Shown piece after piece: positions 1 through 5,368 of a stretch of DNA of 6,630 nt. How positions within the stretch are numbered: the first letter of the stretch is position 1; each line of letters begins with the position of its first letter. Made by a program: the position numbers and the translations under genes. The notes beneath the pieces were generated by a model, which had not been told where the DNA came from, ran no database searches, and saw nothing but the letters and a program-made list of their open reading frames with translations. Source of the stretch: an uncultured Bacilli bacterium (GTDB taxonomy: Bacteria; Bacillota_I; Bacilli_A; RF39; UBA660); assembly GCA_910578745.1 (NCBI GenBank), contig CAJTSN010000067.1, positions 1-6,630 of the forward strand. The letters are read 5' to 3'.

Positions 1-109
1 GTATATTGACAGAGGGTCACACTCCTGAACAATATTTTTCTTGTATTATAACCATTTTAATATATAAGTTGTATTGCTTTTCTATCAAATTTATATATTA
101 AGAAAGGAT

Positions 110-115
110 TATAAT
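110..115 (+). promoter_or_regulatory. Possible -10 element for the ChW protein gene
   Basis: A perfect TATAAT lies 62 bases before the ATG at 177, which would place a transcription start near 122 and leave a leader of about 55 bases. No convincing -35 hexamer lies 16-18 bases upstream and there is no TGn extension. A TTGACA at 6-11 is too far away to pair with it. A weaker alternative is TATATT at 94-99 with TTGTAT at 69-74, but that spacer is 19 bases. In DNA this AT-rich a lone TATAAT is weak evidence. Confidence 0.35.
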
Positions 116-161
116 ATTTTGAAAATAAGTGGGAGAATATAGCTCCAGAAATGGAAAAAAC

Positions 162-168
162 AGAAGGG
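162..168 (+). promoter_or_regulatory. Ribosome binding site deciding the ATG at 177
   Basis: AGAAGGG is followed by an 8-base spacer and the ATG at 177. This favours 177 over the in-frame GTG at 129, which would put 16 polar and charged residues (GEYSSRNGKN...) in front of a normal signal peptide. The ATG at 169 is out of frame and sits only one base from this site. Confidence 0.8.
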
Positions 169-176
169 ATGAAAAA

Positions 177-2075
177 ATGAAAAAAAGTGCAAAAAGAAAA
201 ATAGGAACAAGTTTGCTTATGTCAGCTATTATTGCAGGATCAGCAGTAATACCATTAGCAAACCCTAAAGCCGAAGAAGCTCCAAATCTAAAATATAGTG
301 CCCATGTGGAAAACATTGGATGGCAAAATATGGTTGGAATTGGAAAATATGCTGGAACAGAAGGGCAAGCCTTAAGACTTGAGGCAATCAAAGTACAACG
401 TGAGAACTTAGATGGTGTAGAATTAACTTTCGATGTACATGTTGAGAACGAAGGATGGAAAAATAATCTAAAAGAAACAGATGTCATTGGTTCTGAAGGA
501 AAAGCACAAAGACTTGAAGCGATTCGTGTTCGTTCAAAAGGTCTAACAGAAAAAGGATACAAACTTCAATACAAGGTTCATATAGAAGATTTAGGATGGA
601 CCGATTGGACAGATGAAGGAAAAATGGCTGGAACCGAAGGGCAAGCAAAAAGAGTAGAAGCTATCGAATTCCGATTAGTTAAAACAGGTGATTTAAAACT
701 AGAAGCAGCAAAACAAGATGCTTTAAGTCAATTAAAGAAAGAATATAAAGCCGAAGATTATACTATTAAAGCAAAAGAATATGAAGCAGCAATGAGTAAA
801 GGTACAAAAGCAATTAATGAAGCAAAGAGTGTTGCCGAAGTTATTCAAGCTTTAAGTACTACAGTAACAGAATTTGCAAGTATTCCAAGCGATAAGCAGG
901 CTTTAGTTGGATTAGGAACTGCTAAAACAAGTAGTGTAAGTAACTTCATAGTAGCTTTGGGTGGATTATCTACAAAAGCGAGTAGCAATATTGAAATTCA
1001 ATCAGCAATATTGGATAGTTTAAATTCTGGAATTGAACTTATTGAAACAGCTTCATCTACAGATGTTGTAGCTACAAGATATCAAAAAGCCCTTGAAAAT
1101 GCAGTCGTAGCTGCTAAGAATGCGGCAAAATCTGAATTAGATACTTTATATAAAGATGGTCAAAAAGATGGAAAAGATGTTAAATATTTATCTTCTACAG
1201 ATTATCAAACAGCGATAGAAGAACTTGAAGAAGCTGTTAAATATACTGCTGAAGATACCATTGAAAATATAATGGATGCAAGAGTTACGAAAATTGTAGC
1301 TGCTTATAATACCGCAAATGGTAAAGTAGCCTTACTTAGTGATATACAAAAAAATGCTGAGACGGATTTAACAACTTTAAAAACAACAGTAGAGGCTTTA
1401 GATGTATATACAAAGATGACAGAAATAGAAAAGGCAGAAGTAAATACTGCGATTACAACTGGTAAAAGTGCAATAAGCGATGCTAAGACTCGCGATGAAG
1501 TTTCTAAAGCTATAGAAACAGCAAATAGTTCCGTTTTGAATGCTGTAAAAGCAAAAGCCCAAGCTGAGTTAGATAAGGTTTATAATGGTGGTAAGGCGGT
1601 TGATTACCAATTATTATCACAAGCAAATTATAATAAAGCAAAAACAGCTATTAACAATGCCAAAGACGTAACCGCTGCTAATAAGGCATTTAAAGATGCA
1701 AGTCCTGTTGATGTTGCTTGGAAGTCAAACGCAGAAGCAGCTGTTAGTGAATTAGAAGGGTATAAAGCTAGTCAAAGTGTAGAGGCTAATATTACAAGTA
1801 TTGTAGAAACTGCAGTAAAAAATATTAAGCAAGCAACGAGTGAAGTTGAAATGGTTACTTTAAAGGTAAATGCAATTCAAGCTATTTTATCTGCAGAAAA
1901 AAGTTTCTATGTTAAGAAAATTGAAGATTTAAAGGGATCATTTAATGAATCAGATTATTTCTGGGCAGAGGAATGTGAACCAGCGATTGAGGCAATAAAA
2001 TCTGCAGATAGTATCGCTGATGTACATAGTACTTTTGAAGAATTCAATAGTAAATATCAAAATAAGGCTGACTAA
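177..2075 (+). CDS. Secreted ChW-repeat protein with alternating helical modules
   Basis: The product is 632 residues from the ATG at 177. Residues 1-32 form a signal peptide: a basic MKKSAKRKIG start, a hydrophobic core (about 11-27) and a likely cut after PKA (32|33). Three ChW repeats follow at about 37-78, 82-123 and 129-170. Each has a GW pair, then G-x-x-x-G-[TS]-x-G-x-x-x-R-[LV]-E-A-I. Residues 175-632 are helical, rich in Ala, Lys, Glu and Thr, and appear to hold seven modules of two alternating kinds. There is a single Cys (600). ChW repeats are known from secreted and surface proteins of clostridia and relatives and are thought to bind partners in the wall or extracellular space. 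I see no LPXTG, C-terminal membrane helix, SLH, LysM or catalytic domain, so it is probably secreted or held non-covalently at the surface. Its own terminator follows, so it is not co-transcribed with the glycan genes. Adhesin, surface stalk and matrix protein are all possible roles; the exact function is not recognisable. Confidence 0.93.
   Translation: MKKSAKRKIGTSLLMSAIIAGSAVIPLANPKAEEAPNLKYSAHVENIGWQNMVGIGKYAGTEGQALRLEAIKVQRENLDGVELTFDVHVENEGWKNNLKETDVIGSEGKAQRLEAIRVRSKGLTEKGYKLQYKVHIEDLGWTDWTDEGKMAGTEGQAKRVEAIEFRLVKTGDLKLEAAKQDALSQLKKEYKAEDYTIKAKEYEAAMSKGTKAINEAKSVAEVIQALSTTVTEFASIPSDKQALVGLGTAKTSSVSNFIVALGGLSTKASSNIEIQSAILDSLNSGIELIETASSTDVVATRYQKALENAVVAAKNAAKSELDTLYKDGQKDGKDVKYLSSTDYQTAIEELEEAVKYTAEDTIENIMDARVTKIVAAYNTANGKVALLSDIQKNAETDLTTLKTTVEALDVYTKMTEIEKAEVNTAITTGKSAISDAKTRDEVSKAIETANSSVLNAVKAKAQAELDKVYNGGKAVDYQLLSQANYNKAKTAINNAKDVTAANKAFKDASPVDVAWKSNAEAAVSELEGYKASQSVEANITSIVETAVKNIKQATSEVEMVTLKVNAIQAILSAEKSFYVKKIEDLKGSFNESDYFWAEECEPAIEAIKSADSIADVHSTFEEFNSKYQNKAD
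285..686 (+). repeat. Three tandem ChW repeats (within the secreted protein)
   Basis: The repeats are encoded at about 285-410, 420-545 and 561-686. Shared residues run H-[VI]-E-[ND]-x-G-W, then G-[TS]-E-G-x-A-x-R-[LV]-E-A-I. Repeats 1 and 3 both have AGTEGQA, while repeat 2 has IGSEGKA and a different spacing after its Trp. Bases 351-370 and 627-646 agree at 19 of 20 positions, so repeats 1 and 3 are closer to each other than to repeat 2 at DNA level. Three tandem copies are common for ChW proteins. The position here, straight after the signal peptide and before a helical tail, is noted without claiming rarity. Confidence 0.9.
711..2060 (+). repeat. Degenerate alternating A/B helical modules (within the secreted protein)
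   Basis: By eye I align four A modules starting near residues 179, 314, 457 and 574. Their shared pattern is A-x-x-E/Q-L-x-x-x-Y, a gap, Y-x-x-A-x-x-A-I-x-x-A-K-x-x-x-x-V (for example EYEAAMSKGTKAINEAKSVA and NYNKAKTAINNAKDVTAANK). Three B modules lie between them, at about 257-313, 404-457 and 522-572. They share a [VI]-x-[AE]-L start, a central I/V-rich helix with I-x-x-A, and a closing A-x-x-[AS]-[VI]-[LV]. The repeats have diverged at protein level and show no obvious DNA-level identity. They resemble in style the three-helix modules of Gram-positive surface proteins (FIVAR, GA and similar), but I cannot assign a family. Module borders are approximate. Confidence 0.6.
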
Positions 2076-2085
2076 TTTTACTTTT

Positions 2086-2115
2086 AAAAAGAAGATTCTT
2101 TATCTTCTTTTTTTT
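2086..2115 (+). terminator. Intrinsic terminator of the ChW protein gene
   Basis: An 11-bp perfect stem pairs 2086-2096 (AAAAAGAAGAT) with 2102-2112 (ATCTTCTTTTT) across a 5-base TCTTT loop. T residues continue to 2115. It begins 10 bases after the stop codon. The complement also carries a run of T at the stem base, so some termination in the other direction is possible. Confidence 0.88.
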
Positions 2116-2156
2116 GTGGATAGAAATTCAAAAGCGTCTTTAAAATAAAGAAAAAC

Positions 2157-2203
2157 GAATGAAAAATGTCTTTGTATTGTAATTGTCAACCTCTTTTTCA
2201 TTC
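2157..2203. repeat. 10-bp perfect inverted repeat upstream of the operon promoter
   Basis: GAATGAAAAA at 2157-2166 is mirrored by TTTTTCATTC at 2194-2203, with 27 bases between. After one mismatch, three more A-T pairs extend the outer stem. The right arm ends 18 bases before the -35 element, so an operator or a residual terminator-like hairpin is possible. The long loop and AT content make a strong RNA hairpin unlikely. The other bases between the terminator and the promoter hold nothing I can assign. Confidence 0.45.
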
Positions 2204-2221
2204 TTTTATCCTATGATTTTG

Positions 2222-2251
2222 TTGCAATTCTTCTTCTATATTTGATATAAT
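2222..2251 (+). promoter_or_regulatory. Promoter of the four-gene polysaccharide operon
   Basis: The -35 is TTGCAA (2222-2227, 4 of 6 consensus bases), the spacer is 18 bases, and the -10 is a perfect TATAAT (2246-2251) preceded by TGA, giving an extended -10 (TGnTATAAT). Transcription should start near 2258. This rules out the open reading frame's earliest TTG at 2256, which would lie at the very start of the transcript without a ribosome binding site. Confidence 0.8.
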
Positions 2252-2296
2252 CTAGTTGTTACTAATAGGAAAGAGATTAGAAATACGGTCATTCAT

Positions 2297-2306
2297 GGGA
2301 TGTGAT
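2297..2306 (+). promoter_or_regulatory. Ribosome binding site deciding the TTG at 2310
   Basis: GGGATGTGAT matches 8 of 10 bases of the full anti-16S consensus AGGAGGTGAT and is followed by 3 bases and TTG (2310-2312). The in-frame ATG at 2295 has no site at a useful distance, since the nearest purine run, AGGAAAGAG at 2268-2276, is 18 bases away. Translation from TTG gives MNIDIICPLYN, the normal beginning of a family 2 glycosyltransferase. Confidence 0.7.
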
Positions 2307-2309
2307 AAT

Positions 2310-3173
2310 TTGAATATTGATATTATTTGTCCTCTTTATAATGCTGAAAATTATATTGAAAATTTGAATAACTCACTTTTAAAACAAAAAAATGTGAACA
2401 TAAATAAAATTTTCTATATTTTGACACAAAGTAAAGATAATACAGAACAAATTCTAAAAAGGGAGAAAATCGATTATCAATTGATAAAAAAAGAAGAATT
2501 TTCTCATAGTTTAGTTCGTGAGAGAAAAGCTTTTGAAAGTAAAGCAGATATACTTGTTTTTATATCACAGGATATCTTTATTGAAAGTGAAGATTGGCTT
2601 TATGAACTTGTAAGTCCAATTATAAATGGAGAAGTCGACGCAAGTTATTCTAGGCAACTAACGAAGTATAACAATATCGAAAAATACACAAGAGAAAAAA
2701 ATTATCCAGAAAATTCTATGACCAAGACGAAACAGGATATAGAACAACTAGGGTTGAATACCTTCTTTTTCTCGGATGCTTCTAGTGCGATCAAAAGAGA
2801 GACTTTTCATAAATTAAATGGGTATGACGGAAAAAATTTACCTATCAATGAAGATATGTATATTGCTTATAAATTAATTATGAATGATTATAAAATAAAA
2901 TACTGTGCGAAATCTGTCATTTATCACTCGCATAAATTTACATTAAAAGAATTATATAATCGTTATAAATTAACAGGACAGTTCTTTAAAGAAAATAGAG
3001 AAATAGATCAATTTGGGACAACTTCTAGTGGGGGAGAACTTGCAACTTATATTTTAAAAAGAGCTATAAAAGAATGGAATATAAAAGTATTCATTCGCTA
3101 TCCTTTTGATATGGCTGCAAGACTATTTGGAATGAAAGCAGGTAAAAGAAGTGGAAAAAAGAAAAAAGATTAG
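2310..3173 (+). CDS. Family 2 glycosyltransferase, rhamnosyltransferase-like
   Basis: From TTG 2310 the product has 287 residues and is a cytoplasmic GT-A enzyme. It starts with the nucleotide-binding strand IDIICPLYNAENYI (about 3-16). Next come FSHSLVRERKAFESKADILV (64-83), SQDIF with Asp88 at the usual DxD-like metal and nucleotide site, SRQL (114-117), a conserved FSDASSAIKRE segment (154-164), NED (180-182) as the likely catalytic acidic motif, and HSH (206-208). The order 'F-x-H-x-x-x-R...TQD...RQL...NEDM...HSH' is typical of bacterial rhamnosyltransferases, so transfer of a dTDP-rhamnose-like sugar to a lipid-linked glycan is the best guess. The actual donor and acceptor cannot be read from sequence. 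The C-terminus is Lys-rich (GKRSGKKKKD). It is the first gene of the operon and its last 23 bases overlap the next gene. No rml genes are present in the window. Confidence 0.9.
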   Translation: MNIDIICPLYNAENYIENLNNSLLKQKNVNINKIFYILTQSKDNTEQILKREKIDYQLIKKEEFSHSLVRERKAFESKADILVFISQDIFIESEDWLYELVSPIINGEVDASYSRQLTKYNNIEKYTREKNYPENSMTKTKQDIEQLGLNTFFFSDASSAIKRETFHKLNGYDGKNLPINEDMYIAYKLIMNDYKIKYCAKSVIYHSHKFTLKELYNRYKLTGQFFKENREIDQFGTTSSGGELATYILKRAIKEWNIKVFIRYPFDMAARLFGMKAGKRSGKKKKD

Positions 3174-4254
3174 AGTCTTACAAATTGTTCCTAATATGCG
3201 TTCAGCAGGAATTGAAAATTTTATTATGAATTTATATAGAAATATCGATTTAGAAAAAGTCCAATTTGATTTTTTAGTTCATAATAAAGAGAAAAAAGAT
3301 TTTGATGAAGAAATTGAAAAAATGGGTGGAAAAATATATCGACTTTCCTATAAAGATGATAAAAACATTTTCAAATATATTCGTGATTTAAATCGTTTTT
3401 TTAAAGAGCATAAAGAATATGAAATTGTACATGGACAGATGCAAAGTATGATGCCTCTTTATTTGTATATCGCAAAAAAAAATGGCGTGCCCATTCGTAT
3501 TGCTCATGCTCATAATTCACATTATGAAAAGTCGATGAAAGGAATTCTTCTTCATTTTTTCTCTAGGTTTTCAAAGAAATATGCTACTGACTTGTGGGCT
3601 TGTTCTAAAAATTCAGGGGAATATCTATTTGGCAAGAGAAAATTTGAAATTATTCATAATGCGATTGATATGGACAAGTTTCAATATAATGAGGAAGTAA
3701 GAGAAAAGGTTCGGGAAAAAGAGGGTTTGAAAGAGAAATTTGTGATAGGACATATAGGGCGATTTGAATTACAGAAAAATCATGAATTTTTAATAGATAT
3801 ATTTTATGAACTACAAAAATTAATGCCAAATGCCGTTTTATTATGCTTTGGTTGTGGAGGTAGACAGGAACAAATAAAAGAAAAGGTAAAAAGATTACAT
3901 ATAGAAAATAAGGTTTATTTTAAGGGAGTTGTTTCCAATACCGAAGAATATTATCAAGGAATGGATTGTTTTCTTTTACCATCAAAATATGAAGGATTAC
4001 CTCTAGTAGGAGTAGAAGCACAAGTTTCAGGACTTCCTTGTTTCTTTTCAAGTACGATTACAAAAGAATTAGAGTTATCCAAAACGGCATATTTTCTTGA
4101 TTTAGCCCTTTCTCCCTTAGAATGGGCAAAGTTTATTCAAAAAAATGACAAGGTGATTCGAAAAACGAATTACATAGATTCGTATGATTTGTGTAAAGAA
4201 AGTCGTCGAATTGCTAAAAAATATAAAGAGTTAATAGAAAGGAACGAATCGTGA
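3151..4254 (+). CDS. Family 4 glycosyltransferase, EpsF-like
   Basis: This is a 367-residue GT-B enzyme, normal length for the EpsF/CapM-type GT4 group. The N-terminal acceptor domain has RVLQIVPNMRSAGIENF (8-24) with the Gly-containing first loop, and IRIAHAHNSH (115-124), a hallmark of EpsF relatives. The C-terminal donor domain has IIHNAID (167-173), IGHIGRFELQKNHEFL (199-214), and the EX7E pair Glu281 and Glu289 in EGLPLVGVE, which holds the sugar nucleotide. It should transfer a sugar from a nucleotide donor to a lipid-linked oligosaccharide at the inner membrane face. The GTG start overlaps the previous gene by 23 bases, preceded by a modest AGG at 3140-3142. No other standard start lies in frame before the conserved N-terminal strand. 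Its end overlaps the next gene by 4 bases (GTGA), suggesting coupled translation. Confidence 0.93.
   Translation: MEKRKKIRVLQIVPNMRSAGIENFIMNLYRNIDLEKVQFDFLVHNKEKKDFDEEIEKMGGKIYRLSYKDDKNIFKYIRDLNRFFKEHKEYEIVHGQMQSMMPLYLYIAKKNGVPIRIAHAHNSHYEKSMKGILLHFFSRFSKKYATDLWACSKNSGEYLFGKRKFEIIHNAIDMDKFQYNEEVREKVREKEGLKEKFVIGHIGRFELQKNHEFLIDIFYELQKLMPNAVLLCFGCGGRQEQIKEKVKRLHIENKVYFKGVVSNTEEYYQGMDCFLLPSKYEGLPLVGVEAQVSGLPCFFSSTITKELELSKTAYFLDLALSPLEWAKFIQKNDKVIRKTNYIDSYDLCKESRRIAKKYKELIERNES
4236..4243 (+). promoter_or_regulatory. Ribosome binding site for the EpsG-like gene
   Basis: AGAAAGGA with a 7-base spacer precedes the GTG at 4251, inside the end of the preceding glycosyltransferase gene. It supports the GTG start in the GTGA stop-start overlap. 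Confidence 0.7.
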
Positions 4255-5363
4255 GCACATTTCTTTTTTACTTAATTTTTGATATTATTTCTATCTATTT
4301 TCTTTATGCTGGATCTGTCTATAAGAAAATAGGAAATAAAAAATACATTTTGTTTTTCTTATTTTCTTTTTTACTATTGTTTATTCTAGTTGCCTTTAGA
4401 AGTAATCAAGTTGGAACCGATTATGAATTTGTAGGAGATGCCTATTCTAGAGTTGTAAATGGGACACAAACTGATAGTGATATTTCTTGGTTTGGTCTTC
4501 CTCTGTTTTTGATTTGTAAGGGAATTGGATTTTTTTGTGGAAATAATATTTTTGCATTTTATTTTATTCTTGCTTTTTTTAGTCTTTTCTTTTTATATAA
4601 AGCCATATTAAAAAATAGTTCCAACCCTGCGATCAGTTTGTTTTTAATGATTAGTTTTTGCCTTTATTATCAAATGTTTAATCAAAGTAGGCAAATGTTA
4701 GCCATTGTGATTGTTTTATATTCGTATACTTACTTAAAGGAAAGAAAATTTTGGAAGTATTTTTTAACAATATTTCTTGCTTTCATGATTCATAATAGTG
4801 CTCTTGTGATGTTACCTGTTTATTTTTTATTTCCGATTAAAGTAGATAAGAAAGTATTGTGGTTTTATATTCTTTCCTCTATAGCATTATTTTTAAGCTT
4901 TGACCTCATAGAAGCGATTATTCGTCTTACTAGTTATAGTAAATACATCGATTCCATCTATAATGTGGCTTTTTCTAAAACAACGATTTTAAATACAATT
5001 CTAAGAGCTTCTTTCTTTCTTTTTTCCTACTTTTTTTATAGTAAAGCAAAGGGAAGAATCGTTGAAAATAAAAGAATGGTCCATTACGCTGGATTATGTC
5101 TTCTCATTCAAGTTGCTTCTATACGTTTTTATTTTCTAGCTCGTTTGACAACTTATTTCTTTATTTTCTATTTATTTATTTTTGCAGACATTTATCAGTA
5201 TATAAAAGAAAAGTTAAAAGAAAATAAAAGGAAATGTTCTTCTTTTTGTATTTTATTTTTTGTTCTTTTTTTCTTATACCATACAGTATACTATTTTTCT
5301 TCATCAGGAGCGACTGGTTGTGGGTATCAAGAATACACATTTATATCATTTAAAGGGAAGTGA
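4251..5363 (+). CDS. EpsG-family membrane protein, probable polysaccharide polymerase
   Basis: The product has 370 residues and is very hydrophobic, rich in Phe, Leu, Ile and Tyr, with roughly 10-12 membrane segments (for example about 3-20, 32-48, 100-119, 126-142, 168-194, 203-225, 278-315 and 330-348). The EpsG signature is visible in order: FRSNQVGTDY (49-58), FNQSRQMLA (143-151) with the Arg-Gln pair, FMIHNSAL (178-185) with its His, and a late Arg (298) before TTYFFIFY. Length fits the EpsG family (about 350-400). EpsG-like proteins are the Wzy-type components of Bacillus and Lactobacillales exopolysaccharide clusters and are taken to join lipid-linked repeat units outside the membrane. 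That role is inferred here from family and context. It starts at GTG in a 4-bp overlap with the upstream gene and ends 5 bases before the next start. An alternative role, as an O-antigen ligase-like transfer protein, cannot be excluded. Confidence 0.9.
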   Translation: MSTFLFYLIFDIISIYFLYAGSVYKKIGNKKYILFFLFSFLLLFILVAFRSNQVGTDYEFVGDAYSRVVNGTQTDSDISWFGLPLFLICKGIGFFCGNNIFAFYFILAFFSLFFLYKAILKNSSNPAISLFLMISFCLYYQMFNQSRQMLAIVIVLYSYTYLKERKFWKYFLTIFLAFMIHNSALVMLPVYFLFPIKVDKKVLWFYILSSIALFLSFDLIEAIIRLTSYSKYIDSIYNVAFSKTTILNTILRASFFLFSYFFYSKAKGRIVENKRMVHYAGLCLLIQVASIRFYFLARLTTYFFIFYLFIFADIYQYIKEKLKENKRKCSSFCILFFVLFFLYHTVYYFSSSGATGCGYQEYTFISFKGK

Positions 5364-5364
5364 T
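5355..5364 (+). promoter_or_regulatory. Ribosome binding site deciding the TTG at 5369
   Basis: GGGAAGTGAT matches 8 of 10 bases of AGGAGGTGAT and is followed by 4 bases and TTG (5369-5371). It spans the stop codon of the EpsG-like gene. The in-frame GTG at 5360 lies inside this site and has no usable site of its own. TTG yields MKIAFVINDCFGLGGAQRV, the expected GT4 N-terminus. Confidence 0.7.
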
Positions 5365-5368
5365 TTGT

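Noticed and set aside
6..35. TTGACA at 6-11 as the -35 of a promoter
   Set aside because: The best hexamers at 17-18 base spacing (ACAATA, CAATAT) match TATAAT poorly, and the start site would leave about 140 untranslated bases.
129..176. GTG 129 as the start of the ChW protein
   Set aside because: It would add 16 polar residues before a textbook signal peptide, and the strong AGAAGGG site sits correctly for ATG 177.
98..562. 154-codon open frame on the minus strand over the 5' part of the ChW gene
   Set aside because: It lies opposite the signal peptide and ChW codons, has no ribosome binding site or family features, and its Ser/Pro/Phe-rich content is what the complement of this coding sequence would give.
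2116..2309. Riboswitch or small RNA gene between the two units
   Set aside because: Apart from the long-loop inverted repeat there is no compact multi-stem fold, and the leader after the promoter is only about 50 bases.
5360..5368. GTG 5360 as the start of the last glycosyltransferase, giving a 4-bp GTGA overlap
   Set aside because: The GTG lies within the ribosome binding site itself, and the family N-terminus MKIAFVIN begins at TTG 5369.
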